From: Planctomycetota bacterium
GTDB lineage: Bacteria > Planctomycetota > UBA8742 > UBA2392
Direction: 5' to 3'
NCBI GenBank assembly: GCA_022071975.1
Contig: JAJVIO010000052.1
Coordinates: forward strand, 1 to 38,547
Length of the DNA: 38,547 nucleotides
Shown here: positions 24,144 through 32,623 of the stretch, piece after piece
How the letters are laid out: the number at the start of each line of letters is the position of its first letter
Numbering within the stretch: the stretch's first letter is position 1
The notes under the pieces: model-generated
Told to the model about the DNA's origin: nothing
Databases searched by the model: none
What the model saw: the letters and a program-made list of their open reading frames with translations, nothing else
Position numbers and translations under genes: made by a program

Positions 24144-27100
24144 CTATTTCCCCTCTTCCACGGGCGGCAGGTCGGCGGGCAGGCGGCGGCGCATCTCGGT
24201 GATGCGCTTCTGCAGCTCGCCCTCGCGGCTGATCCATTCGTTGGCGCGCAACTCGGCGGGCAGGCCCGGGTCGCGCAGCCAGCCCTTCTCATCGGCGCTG
24301 AGCAGACCGGCCAGCAGCTTGCTTTCCACCAGGTTCATCAGGTCGCGCGCCTGCATGGCCCGGTCGCGCGCGATGTTGCGCAGGTTCTGCTTGCCGTAGT
24401 CGTCCATCTCGGCCAGCAGGATGGCGGCGACGTCCAGCATGCGCTCTTTGGCCTCGATGCCGCGCAGGCAGCGCGGGTAGTTCACCACCACAGCGCGCAG
24501 CTTCACCATGCCCTGCACGTACTGGCCGCTGTCCAGGAAGTCGCGGGCGCTGACCATGAACGACTCGCTCTCGCGCTGCTCGATCTCGATCTCCAGCACG
24601 AACAGCGAGCGGCGCGCCACCTTGGCCAGCTGGTCGAACTCGGCCGCCAGCTCGATCAGCTCGCGCAGGGCGTCGCGCGCCACGCCGGCCGACTCCTTGG
24701 TGCGCGGCAGCATGTTGTCGCTGATCACCGCGCGCAGCATGGGCATGGCGTCCTTGTTCCAGCGTTCGCTGGCGGCGTGCAGCTTGTCGGCCGAGGTGAT
24801 CGCCTCTTCCATGGCCGCGCGGTACAGCTGCTCGTTGCGGGTCAGCTGCGGCACGTTGATGCCGTCGCGCAGCTCGATCAGCCGCAGGCTGTAGTGCTTG
24901 CTGGCGGCGTCCACGGCCTGCGCCGCGGCGGCAACCTCGTTCTGGTTGTACAGGTAGTCGCGGAAGATGCCGAGCGCGCGGTCCACCCGGTCCATCTGGT
25001 CTTCGCCCGGCTGCACGCCCGCCACCATTGCCACCATGTCCTGCAGCTCGTCGCGGCCCTGCCCCGGTTCAAACCTCAGGGCCAGCGAGCCCTGGGCGGT
25101 GATCATCAGCTCGCGCCCGGCCGGGTGCTGCTGCGCCATTACGCCCGGCGCGCCGCCCTCGCCGGCCACGATGCGGTTTCCGGTGCCGGTGTCGGCTGAA
25201 AGCAGCACGGCGAACTCGCTGCGTGTGTCGCGCCCGGTGCCGAGCTCATGGGCGTAGGCGCGGGGGGCGCCGCCGGCCTCTTCGAAGCGCACCAGCTCGG
25301 CGGGCGCCCAGGCCGGCGCGGCCATCACGTGCAGGCACACGTAGCGCGCCGCTTTGTCCAGGGTGCCGTCCTGGGTGGGCTGCACGGCGGCGGACAGGGC
25401 GGGCTTGCCGTCGCGCGACCCGAGCTCAAGCGCCAGCTGAACCGCGTGCCCGGCCAGCGGGTCGAAGTAGCGGTACTTCACGTACAGCTTGTTGTCCGAG
25501 CGCTCGATGGTCGGCTTGTCCACCAGCATCTCCAGCACCGGCAGGGGGTCGCGCCGCTGGGGCGCCTGGAACAACAGGAAGCGGCCGCCGCGCAGGTAGA
25601 CGCCGTCCGGGCCGTTCAGGGAAAGGTCGCCGCGGTCGTCGATCTGCCAGCTCATACCGTTGCCGGCGCTGATGCTCTGCGGCGCGAACCAGTTCTCCGC
25701 GGCGGTGTCGGCGCTGACGTTTACTTCGTCGAAGGCCACGCTGCCCTGGGTGCCGGTCATGCCCAGCGCCACGGCGAACAGCTTGGCGCCGGCGGGCGCG
25801 GCGGCGCTGCCGGTCAGCTCGGTCCAGTCGTTCATGCGGGTGCGCGCGGTTATGGGGGTTACCAGCAGCGGCTCGGAGTCGCGTTTGCCCGCGTACCAGA
25901 ACACCGAGATCAGCGCCGAGCCGAAACGGTCGGCCGAGGCTTCGCCGTTGATGGCAAAGGCGCTGACCTTCACGCCGCCGGCCGGCGCTTCCATGCGCTC
26001 GCTGACCACGTAGCTGGCCTCATTGGCCGCGCCGAAGCGCGAGATCTGCATGGCGTAACGGCCGCCCTTGGCGCCTTCCACCAGGTTGAAGCTGTCGGTG
26101 CCGCTGACGATGTAGCTCCAGCCCTTGGCGTAGCCGCCTTCGTCCACGTCGTCGAAGCTGGGGTTGTTGGCCAGCAGGCCGCCTTCGCGCGAGGGCGGGT
26201 AGTTGCCCTCGCCGCCACCGGAAGCCGTGCCGTCGTCCTTGAGCATGGTCCAGGCCGCGAACAGGATCGCGCCCGCGACGGCGACCACCACGATGATCTC
26301 GACCACCGCGAAGATACCGCCGCCGCCGGACTTGAACTTGATCTCCTGGCTGAGCGCCGCCTTGTCGTCGTCCTCGTTCAGGGCCGCCTGCTCGGCGGGA
26401 GTGGCCATGATGGTGGCGGGCTGGTCGGGCTCATCCAGGTCTGCGCTTTCGCCGGCCTGGCCGGGCGGCTTGAGCCGCGCCTGGATGTCTGCCGCCGCGA
26501 TGGCCGGCGCGGTGCGCCCGCTGGAGACGTCGTCGCGCCCCTGCAGCTGGAACTTGAACAGCTGCTGGCCCAGCAGCACCTTCATGCCCGGCTTGAGCAC
26601 CACCGGGCCAGTGATCTTTTCGCCGTTGATCACGACGCCGTTGGTGCTGCCCAGGTCTTCGATCACGTAGTTCACGCCGTCGCGCCGGATGTGCGCGTGG
26701 TGGCCGGAAGCTTTGCCGTCGTTTTCGAGGCAGAGCTGGGTGTCGTGCTTGCGCCCGATGATGAACGGGTCGGTGGTGATCGGGTGGATTTTGTCCTGCA
26801 GGGTGCCCTTCACCAGCACCAGCGCGGCGGGCGCGACGACGGTGCGGGTGCTGTCGGACTTTTCCGCGGTTGGGGCGGCGAGGCTTTCATCGCCGAAGTC
26901 GGCGGGCGCGGTCCTGGTGGACTGCACGCCGGCCATCACGGTGTTGGCGCCCGGGCCGCCGACTTCTTCGAACACCATGTCGCAGGTGCCGATGGTGATC
27001 ACGTCGCCCGGCTTGACCAGGGCCTCGCGCACGCGCCTTCCATTAAGGAAGGTGCCGTTCTGGCTTTCGAGGTCGACGATCGACCAGCCGTCTTCGCGAG

Positions 27101-27239
27101 GCTCAAAACGGCAGTGGGCGCGGGAAAGCCGGTTGTCCTGGACCACCACGTTGGCGTGGCTGGCGGAACGCCCGACCGTGACGGCCTCCGTGAGGTCGAC
27201 CGCCGCGTGCTCGAGCTTTTTGAAGACAATTCGGGGCAT
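24144..27239 (-). CDS. Two-FHA membrane protein heading the pilus-like operon
   Basis: A 1031-residue protein. Two FHA domains lie in the cytoplasmic part: 2-95 (Gly23-Arg24, Ser39 and His42, NGTFLNG at 61-67) and 140-232 (Gly162-Arg163, Ser178 and His181, TNGVVING at 199-206). An acidic, Ala/Pro-rich linker leads to a single membrane helix at about 308-333 (FAVVEIIVVVAVAGAILFAA). The large outer part starts with NNPSFDDVDEGGYAKGW, which resembles carbohydrate-binding beta-sandwich modules, and continues with further strand-rich segments to about 760; the last 270 residues are helical and charged. FHA domains bind phosphothreonine, so the protein could bring kinase signals to the assembly machine. 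The ribosome binding site at the ATG (27237-27239) is poor. Confidence 0.88.
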   Translation of the reverse strand: MPRIVFKKLEHAAVDLTEAVTVGRSASHANVVVQDNRLSRAHCRFEPREDGWSIVDLESQNGTFLNGRRVREALVKPGDVITIGTCDMVFEEVGGPGANTVMAGVQSTRTAPADFGDESLAAPTAEKSDSTRTVVAPAALVLVKGTLQDKIHPITTDPFIIGRKHDTQLCLENDGKASGHHAHIRRDGVNYVIEDLGSTNGVVINGEKITGPVVLKPGMKVLLGQQLFKFQLQGRDDVSSGRTAPAIAAADIQARLKPPGQAGESADLDEPDQPATIMATPAEQAALNEDDDKAALSQEIKFKSGGGGIFAVVEIIVVVAVAGAILFAAWTMLKDDGTASGGGEGNYPPSREGGLLANNPSFDDVDEGGYAKGWSYIVSGTDSFNLVEGAKGGRYAMQISRFGAANEASYVVSERMEAPAGGVKVSAFAINGEASADRFGSALISVFWYAGKRDSEPLLVTPITARTRMNDWTELTGSAAAPAGAKLFAVALGMTGTQGSVAFDEVNVSADTAAENWFAPQSISAGNGMSWQIDDRGDLSLNGPDGVYLRGGRFLLFQAPQRRDPLPVLEMLVDKPTIERSDNKLYVKYRYFDPLAGHAVQLALELGSRDGKPALSAAVQPTQDGTLDKAARYVCLHVMAAPAWAPAELVRFEEAGGAPRAYAHELGTGRDTRSEFAVLLSADTGTGNRIVAGEGGAPGVMAQQHPAGRELMITAQGSLALRFEPGQGRDELQDMVAMVAGVQPGEDQMDRVDRALGIFRDYLYNQNEVAAAAQAVDAASKHYSLRLIELRDGINVPQLTRNEQLYRAAMEEAITSADKLHAASERWNKDAMPMLRAVISDNMLPRTKESAGVARDALRELIELAAEFDQLAKVARRSLFVLEIEIEQRESESFMVSARDFLDSGQYVQGMVKLRAVVVNYPRCLRGIEAKERMLDVAAILLAEMDDYGKQNLRNIARDRAMQARDLMNLVESKLLAGLLSADEKGWLRDPGLPAELRANEWISREGELQKRITEMRRRLPADLPPVEEGK

Positions 27240-27400
27240 AGCGCAGGTCGCACTGCGTCAGGTCATCACGGCCGGGGGCGTTTCGGCGCAAGTCTACGGG
27301 CAAATCGAGTTTGTGACAAGGTTGGCGCACCCCTGCCGCTTACCAGACCCGCGCAACGAGCGGCCATCTAACCCGATCCGCAAAACGGGGTTGCGCGGAT

Positions 27401-27886
27401 TTACGCCAGCCTGTCGCGCTCTTCGCGGATGGCTTCCAGCTCGGCGATGGCCTCGAAATCCTTGGGCCGCCCGGCCGCGCGTTTGACCTCGATCAGCTTG
27501 TCGAGTTCCAGACAGCGGCATGTGATGCCGAACAGCTCAATTAGGAAAGAGTGCGGGACGATGTCTTCGTAGCTGCCGCCGCCGGCAATCTCGCCGAGGA
27601 TATCGATCTCCCCGAGGTCTGTGCTGAACGTGAAGTTCAGGCCGGAGCGAATGCTGCGCTCATCGAAGGTGAACGGCACACCTTCCGGTGCGCCCCTGAG
27701 AGATGGATGGTGGGGCTTCAACGCGCGGATCAGGTTGGCGATGTTGGCCGGGTCGCGCGCGTAGACTACGTCGAGGTCGTAGGTTACCCGGGCCGCTCCG
27801 TGGGCCGTCGCGGCCAGGCCGCCCACGACGATGAACTTCACGCCGGCGTGTGCAAGGGCCTGCAGCATGGCGGCGTAATCGGTCAT
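27401..27886 (-). CDS. Nucleotidyltransferase-fold protein, probable toxin-like partner
   Basis: A 161-residue protein with the polymerase-beta/MNT-type signature: Gly22-Gly23 followed by Asp37-x-Asp39 (VVGGLAATAHGAARVTYDLD). LNFTFSTDLGEIDILGEI may supply the third carboxylate, and LIEVKRAAGRPKDFEAIAEL is a conserved end of this group. Related proteins are usually annotated only as nucleotidyltransferase; AbiEii and MNT relatives modify tRNA or a partner protein. Its ATG overlaps the stop of the 27883-28080 gene by four bases (ATGA), so the two form a coupled pair. Downstream, 27377-27394 holds a loose hairpin. Confidence 0.82.
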   Translation of the reverse strand: MTDYAAMLQALAHAGVKFIVVGGLAATAHGAARVTYDLDVVYARDPANIANLIRALKPHHPSLRGAPEGVPFTFDERSIRSGLNFTFSTDLGEIDILGEIAGGGSYEDIVPHSFLIELFGITCRCLELDKLIEVKRAAGRPKDFEAIAELEAIREERDRLA

Positions 27887-28080
27887 GGGCGCTTGCTCTT
27901 GGCTTGCTTGACGGCTTCACGCATGGCCAGCGCCAGCTTGGCAAAGCTCATCATCTTGAGCACGCGTTGTTCCACGCTGAGTTTCAGCGCCTCGCGGATC
28001 AGTGTGCGGTCCACGTCTTGCTTGTACAGGTCGATGATGTCGTCGATCGAGGAGCGCTCGCGTGTCGTCTGCGGGGCCAT
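27883..28080 (-). CDS. Small helical protein paired with the nucleotidyltransferase
   Basis: A 65-residue protein starting at the ATG at 28078-28080. It is predicted to be helical (IDDIIDLYKQDVDRTLIREA, LSVEQRVLKMMSFAKLALA) and ends basic (KQAKSKRP). The VDRTLIRE...LS.EQR.. pattern recurs in small genes placed directly before this kind of nucleotidyltransferase in Acidobacteria and Planctomycetes, from memory of such loci. Overlap by ATGA with the next gene, the small size and its first position suggest an antitoxin-like or adaptor role, but no DNA-binding motif is seen. Confidence 0.78.
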   Translation of the reverse strand: MAPQTTRERSSIDDIIDLYKQDVDRTLIREALKLSVEQRVLKMMSFAKLALAMREAVKQAKSKRP

Positions 28081-28222
28081 GGGCCTACCCTCCGGCTACA
28101 TGCTACCAGCCGCCCCGAATCGCGTCACTTGCGGGATTGGCCGGGCTGCCCCGGAAATGTCGCACCCACTTGTATGCTTTTTCGCGTGGCCCAATGGCGG
28201 GCCTGAACGAACGAGGTGCAAG

Positions 28223-28609
28223 ATGGGAAGAAAGTCGAGAAACAAGCGTTTGCGCAGGCTGCTGCGGCCTGCGGCGCCGGGCGCCAATCCCGGCCGACGC
28301 GCGGAGCCGCGGGTCTCCAGCGCGCGGGCCAAGGTCAAGCGCCTGCTGGAGGCGATGGTGGACGCGGCCACGGAAGATTTGGCCAGCGGGGCCGAGAAGC
28401 CCCGCGTAAGCTACGGCCAGGCCCTGCGCGCGGGCGAGCTGCTGGTGCGCTACGAGGCCGAAGAGGCTGACGAGCAGGCCGAGCCGGCGGAGGTCGAGGC
28501 ACAGGACGAAGCCGCCGACGACGAAGCGCCGGATGAATGGCTGGGAGCGGAATATCCCGCGCCGCATGGCGCAGAAAGCGAGGCGGCGCCCAGCGCCCGC
28601 ACCGGGTGA
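28223..28609 (+). CDS. Small charged protein of unknown function
   Basis: A 128-residue protein starting at the ATG at 28223 with GAGGTG five bases upstream; the frame is open far upstream, but only this start has a ribosome binding site and does not cross the neighbouring genes. The N-terminus is strongly basic (MGRKSRNKRLRRLLR), the middle has a helix (RAKVKRLLEAMVDAATEDLA), then GQALRAGELLVRYEAEEADE and a very acidic, Ala-rich tail. A basic head and acidic tail suggest binding to nucleic acid or ribosomes; this is a guess. No family recognised. It ends 25 bases before a hairpin shared with the convergent icd gene. Confidence 0.65.
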   Translation: MGRKSRNKRLRRLLRPAAPGANPGRRAEPRVSSARAKVKRLLEAMVDAATEDLASGAEKPRVSYGQALRAGELLVRYEAEEADEQAEPAEVEAQDEAADDEAPDEWLGAEYPAPHGAESEAAPSARTG

Positions 28610-28634
28610 AGCGCCTGGCTCATTGACAAATGAA

Positions 28635-28659
28635 CCAGGGCCGGATTGGCCGGCCCTGG
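28635..28659. terminator. Hairpin between convergent genes
   Basis: CCAGGGCCGG (28635-28644) pairs perfectly with CCGGCCCTGG (28650-28659), loop ATTGG. On the minus strand it is followed by TTCATTTGTC, a moderate U tract suited to ending the icd transcript. On the plus strand no T run follows. Confidence 0.7.
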
Positions 28660-28688
28660 GGTGAGTTGATCGAATCCGCCTTCGCGCA

Positions 28689-29963
28689 TCACATCTGGCC
28701 GATCATGGCATCGCCGAACTCGGCCGTGCCGAGCTTGGTGGCGCCGGGGATCTGGCGCTCGAAGTCGTAGGTCACGGTCTTGGCGCGGATCGCGCCCTGC
28801 AGGCCCTTGTAGACCAGGTCGCGCGCTTCGGTCCAGCCCATCCACTCGAACATCATCGCGCCGGACAGCACCACCGCACCGGGGTTGATCACGTTCTTGT
28901 CGGCGTACTTCGGCGCCGTGCCGTGGGTGGCCTCGAACACCGCCGCGTTGTCGCCGATGTTCGCGCCCGGCGCGATGCCCAGGCCGCCGACCTGTGCCGC
29001 GGCGGCGTCGCTCAGGTAGTCGCCGTTCAGGTTCATGGTCACCAGCATGCGGTACTCGGCCGGGCGCAGCAGGATCTGCTGGAAGGCGCTGTCCGCGATG
29101 CGGTCTTTCACCAGGATCTTGCCGGCCGGCATCTTGCCGTCGTGCTTGGACCACACCTCGTCCTCGGTGACGACGTGGTCGCGGAACTCGGTGGTCGCGA
29201 GCTCATAGCACCAGTCACGGAAGGCGCCTTCCGTGTACTTCATGATGTTGCCCTTGTGGATGATGGCCACGTCGGGGATGTTGTGCTTGATGGCGTAGCG
29301 CATGGCGCGCCGCATGTGGCGCTGGCTCTTGAACTTGGTGACCGGCTTGATGCCGATGCCCGCGCCCTCCGGCAGCTTCTTGCCCTTGGTGGAGGGGTCG
29401 CCGGCCAGCACCGCGTTCAGGGCCTCGATCACCTTTTTGGCTTCCGGCGTGTCGGCCTTCCACTCGATGCCGGAGTACACGTCTTCGGTGTTCTCGCGGA
29501 AGATGATGATGTTGACGTCTTTGGGGTCCTTCATCGGGCTCGGCACGCCCTCGAAGTAGCGCACCGGGCGCTGGCACGAGTACAGGTCAAGCAGCTGGCG
29601 CAGGGCCACGTTCAGGCTGCGGATGCCGCCGCCGACCGGGGTGGTCAGCGGGCCCTTGATCGCGACGCCGAAGTACTTGATGGCCTCGAGCGTGTCGTCG
29701 GGCAGCCAGGTGCTGTACTTCTCGTTGGCCTTTTCGCCCGCGTAAACTTCGAACCAGTGCACCTTGCGCTTGCCGCCGTAGGCTTTCTTGATCGCCGCGT
29801 CGAACACGCGCACGGAGGCCTTCCAGATGTCGCGGCCGGTGCCGTCGCCCTCGATGTAGGGGATGACGGGGTTGTCGGGAACGATGGGTTCGCCGTCTTT
29901 GAAGGTAATGCGCTGGCCTTCGGCAGGCGCCTTGAGGTCCTTGAACTTCGGTGCGTCGGTCAT
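28689..29963 (-). CDS. icd: NADP-dependent isocitrate dehydrogenase
   Basis: A 424-residue enzyme of the citric acid cycle that oxidises isocitrate to 2-oxoglutarate with NADP+, in the cytoplasm. The length and sequence match the homodimeric E. coli type. The substrate-site serine is Ser116 in [16 protein letters not shown] (the residue phosphorylated by AceK in E. coli). [32 protein letters not shown] and the cofactor region [19 protein letters not shown] are intact; Lys-Tyr in APKYA points to NADP+ rather than NAD+. The ATG is at 29961-29963 with GAGGG about seven bases upstream. It stands alone; no other cycle gene is near. Confidence 0.97.
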   Translation of the reverse strand: MTDAPKFKDLKAPAEGQRITFKDGEPIVPDNPVIPYIEGDGTGRDIWKASVRVFDAAIKKAYGGKRKVHWFEVYAGEKANEKYSTWLPDDTLEAIKYFGVAIKGPLTTPVGGGIRSLNVALRQLLDLYSCQRPVRYFEGVPSPMKDPKDVNIIIFRENTEDVYSGIEWKADTPEAKKVIEALNAVLAGDPSTKGKKLPEGAGIGIKPVTKFKSQRHMRRAMRYAIKHNIPDVAIIHKGNIMKYTEGAFRDWCYELATTEFRDHVVTEDEVWSKHDGKMPAGKILVKDRIADSAFQQILLRPAEYRMLVTMNLNGDYLSDAAAAQVGGLGIAPGANIGDNAAVFEATHGTAPKYADKNVINPGAVVLSGAMMFEWMGWTEARDLVYKGLQGAIRAKTVTYDFERQIPGATKLGTAEFGDAMIGQM

Positions 29964-30695
29964 TGCGTGCCCTCGCGAGTCGAAAATTAGCGGACCGGCA
30001 TGTTAGAGGCGCAGTCTCAGGAATCAACGAGCGGTTTGAAGCGGATTCGGGACACGGACTGGTGTCACAGCAGAAGGCAGGCGTCATCCGCCTCCGCTGA
30101 AGCTACGGCGGACAGGGGCGCCTGGAGACACGAAGCAAGCAACGCAAGGGCGGCAGGGAACGCCACGGCCCTGGATGGGGACTGTCCCCGCAGTTGGGGA
30201 CTGTCCCCGTCTTCGATTCGGTTGCGGCGTGCCGTACTCGGTTGAACAGCGAATTACCAATAACCAATTTTCAATTACCAATGGGCTGTGTGCTGGCGCG
30301 GCCATCCCAACGGTGGCGCGGACATTCCTGTCCGCGCTTTGGAACCGCGGATGCCACACGAAGGAGCGAAGGAACGAAGGATCATGCGGTGCACGAACGC
30401 TGATCATGTTCAGGGACGGGTTTCAAACGCCAGGGCGCCAGGGAACGCCACGGCCTTCGCGTTGCTCGATGATCCATTGGCCAAACCGCGTGAAGACACA
30501 ATCAGGCCGTGGCGCAGCTTGGCGTCTTGGCGTTGTTCCCGGCCCGACTGGCTGATGGATCGACGAACACCGATCAGCCCTTTGCGCCCTCGCGCCTCCG
30601 CGTGGCCTTCTGCGGTTCGTTTTGCGTCACTCGATGACAGGGACAGTCCCCTGCGGGGACAGTCCCTTCACCCGGTGTGGCGCCGCGCTACGCGC
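29964..30695. repeat. Repeat-filled intergenic region
   Basis: 732 bp with no credible gene. In order it holds module 'E' (30084-30118, TCCGCC..CTGAAGCTACGGCGGA); half of module 'A' (about 30137-30171); two GGGGACTGTCCCC palindromes (30177-30211); one arm of element 'D' (30245-30282); the palindrome GCGCGGAC-ATTCCT-GTCCGCGC (30316-30337); and one full composite unit (30424-30685). The region separates icd from the MacAB operon, both on the minus strand. Confidence 0.75.
30424..30685. repeat. Composite repeat unit just after the MacAB operon
   Basis: The A module (30424-30535) is bounded by AACGCCAGGGCGCCAGGGAA and its inverted counterpart ending TTGGCGTCTTGGCGTTG. Then follow the B module (CTTTGCGCCCTCGCGCCTCC, about 30580-30614), GGTTCGTTTTGCGTCA and two GGGACAGTCCC palindromes (30640-30666), then TTCACCCGGTG. 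The same order and much of the same sequence form the 371-bp tandem array at 33905-34840, in the same orientation. The last unit bases are within 15 bp of the permease stop codon. Confidence 0.85.
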
Positions 30696-31898
30696 CTACT
30701 CGAAGCGCAGGGCTTCTACCGGGTCTAATCCGGCGGCGTGTCTGGCGGGCCATACTCCGAACATCACTCCGGTGAAAAAGCTTACCGCGAGCGCGAGTAC
30801 CACCGCGTAGGCCGGCAACACGAACTCCACCTGCGCCCAGCCCGCCAGCAGCACGCCGCCGACGATGCCGAATACGCCACCCGCCACGCCGCCGATCATG
30901 GACACCACCACGGCCTCAATCAGGAACTGCAGCAGCACGTCGCGGCGCCTCGCACCCACGGCCATGCGCACGCCGATCTCGCGGGTGCGCTCGCGCACGC
31001 TGACCAGCATGATGTTCATGATCCCGATCCCGCCCACCAGCAGCGAAACCGCCGCCACGGCCGCGAGGAACGCCGTGAAGGTAGTGGTCACCTCGCTCAC
31101 GGTCTCCAGCATCTCTTTGGTGGACATCACGTTGAAGTCCGATTCGTCCCCCGGCAGCAGCCGGTGGCGCTGGCGCAGGATGCGCTCGATGTCGGCCTGC
31201 ACGGGCTCGACCCAGTCCTCGCCCTCGACCTCCACTGCGATGCCCGTGAGGTAATCCTGGCCGAATACCGTGGCCTGGTGCGTGCTGATCGGGATGAAGG
31301 TCTGGTCGTCCGGGCTCACGAATGAGCTGCCCACGGCCGCCAGTACGCCGATCACCTCAAAGCCCAGCCCCTTCAGCTGGATGCGCTTGCCCACCGGGTC
31401 CAGGTTGCCGAACAGCTGCAACGCGACTTCCGAGCCCAGCACCGCCACGCGCCGCCGCCCGTCGATATGGCCGGTACTCAGGGCCTGGCCGCGCTGCAGC
31501 TCGAGGTTGTTGATCGCGAAGTACTCCGGCGTGGTGCCGATCACCGTGGTGTTGAGATTGGCCGACAGGTACTTGGCCTGCGCGCCGCCCGTGGCCATGG
31601 GCGCTACCCGCACCACGCCGCTGATCACCCGCAGCGCCTCTGCGTCTTCGTTCTCAAGGGTCTGCACCGCGCCGCTGCGCACCGGGCCCTGGCGGCGCTG
31701 CCCCGGCCGAACGCTCAGGTTGTTCGCGCCCATTGAGGAAATGCGGCCCTCGATGCTCTCGCGTGCGCCCTCGCCCAGGCTCAACATCGTCACCACGGCC
31801 GCCACGCCGATCACGATGCCGAGCATGGTCAGCGCCGTGCGCAGCTTGTTCGAAAGCAGCGCGCGCAGTGCCGCCGACAGAGTCTGCCACAGCGACAT
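30696..31898 (-). CDS. MacB-type ABC transporter permease
   Basis: A 400-residue permease. The first membrane helix (RTALTMLGIVIGVAAVVTML, about 20-40) is followed by a large MacB periplasmic core domain (about 45-265; MGANNLSVRPGQRRQG, LGSEVALQLFG) and three C-terminal helices of the FtsX type (FLAAVAAVSLLVGGIGIMNI, MIGGVAGGVFGIVGGVLLAG, YAVVLALAVSFFTGVMFG). The conserved VRERTREIGVRMAVGARR coupling loop and the ending ARHAAGLDPVEALRFE are intact. ATPase and permease are separate here, unlike fused E. coli MacB. The start overlaps the ATPase stop by one base (TGATG). It works as a mechanotransmission pump for export or for moving lipoproteins or peptides; substrate unknown. Confidence 0.93.
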   Translation of the reverse strand: MSLWQTLSAALRALLSNKLRTALTMLGIVIGVAAVVTMLSLGEGARESIEGRISSMGANNLSVRPGQRRQGPVRSGAVQTLENEDAEALRVISGVVRVAPMATGGAQAKYLSANLNTTVIGTTPEYFAINNLELQRGQALSTGHIDGRRRVAVLGSEVALQLFGNLDPVGKRIQLKGLGFEVIGVLAAVGSSFVSPDDQTFIPISTHQATVFGQDYLTGIAVEVEGEDWVEPVQADIERILRQRHRLLPGDESDFNVMSTKEMLETVSEVTTTFTAFLAAVAAVSLLVGGIGIMNIMLVSVRERTREIGVRMAVGARRRDVLLQFLIEAVVVSMIGGVAGGVFGIVGGVLLAGWAQVEFVLPAYAVVLALAVSFFTGVMFGVWPARHAAGLDPVEALRFE

Positions 31899-32623
31899 CA
31901 GGCGCCCTCCCCGGCCGTGACGCCGGCCAGCACCTCGGCTGCGGGGCCGTCGGCCTCGATCATGCCGTCGCGCATGCGGATGGCGCGAGCCATGCGGCGC
32001 GCGATGCCCATGTCGTGGGTGACCACGATCAGCGTGGAGCCCGCGGCGTTCAGTTGCAGCAGCAGGTCCAGGGTCTCGGCGCCGGTGCGGGTATCGAGCT
32101 GGCCCGTGGGCTCGTCGGCCAGGATGATGGCCGGGTCGTTCACGATCGCGCGCGCGATCGCCACCCGCTGCTTCTGGCCGCCCGACAGCTCGCCCGGCTT
32201 GTGGCGGGCGCGGTCGCTGAGGCCCACGCGTTCCAGGGCGGCCGAAGCCTTCACGGACGGCGACCTGTCGCCCGCGTACAGCAGAGGCAGCTCCACGTTT
32301 TCGAGGGCGCTCTGGCGCGCCAGCAGGTTGAAGGTCTGGAACACGAAGCCGACCTTCTGGTTGCGCACGCGCGCGAGGTCGTCGTCGTCGAGGCCGGAGA
32401 CGTCGCTGCCATCGAGCTTGTAGACGCCGCGGGTGGGGCGGTCCAGGCAGCCGACCAGGTGCAGCAGGGTGGACTTGCCGCAGCCCGAGGGGCCGACCAC
32501 GGCCACCGATTCGCCGTGGCGGATGGTCAGGTCGATGCCGGCCACGGCCCGCACGGCGATTTCCGGGCGGTCCTCGTGGTAGACTTTCTCGATGCGCGCG
32601 AGCTCGATGACCGGGGCGTTCAT
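31898..32623 (-). CDS. MacB/LolD-type ABC transporter ATPase
   Basis: A 241-residue ATPase. Walker A GPSGCGKST is at 44-52, Q loop in VGFVFQTFNLLARQSALENV, signature ELSGGQKQRVAIARA, Walker B IILADEPTGQLDT and H loop VVTHDMGIA. ADEPTG and FVFQTFNLL are typical of the MacB/LolD/FtsE group. It overlaps both neighbours by one base each (TGATG at 32623 and at 31898), so adaptor, ATPase and permease are translated in a tight series and should form one complex. The tail after the H-loop region (about 25 residues) is Ala/Gly-rich. Confidence 0.95.
   Translation of the reverse strand: MNAPVIELARIEKVYHEDRPEIAVRAVAGIDLTIRHGESVAVVGPSGCGKSTLLHLVGCLDRPTRGVYKLDGSDVSGLDDDDLARVRNQKVGFVFQTFNLLARQSALENVELPLLYAGDRSPSVKASAALERVGLSDRARHKPGELSGGQKQRVAIARAIVNDPAIILADEPTGQLDTRTGAETLDLLLQLNAAGSTLIVVTHDMGIARRMARAIRMRDGMIEADGPAAEVLAGVTAGEGA

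Noticed and set aside
17406..27371. Very long plus-strand frames (17406-19292, 22458-25199, 25248-27371) opposite the pilus-like operon.
   Set aside because: They are antisense mirrors of strongly supported genes, low in Lys, Ile and Asn and rich in His, Gln and Val, as expected from third-position GC bias.
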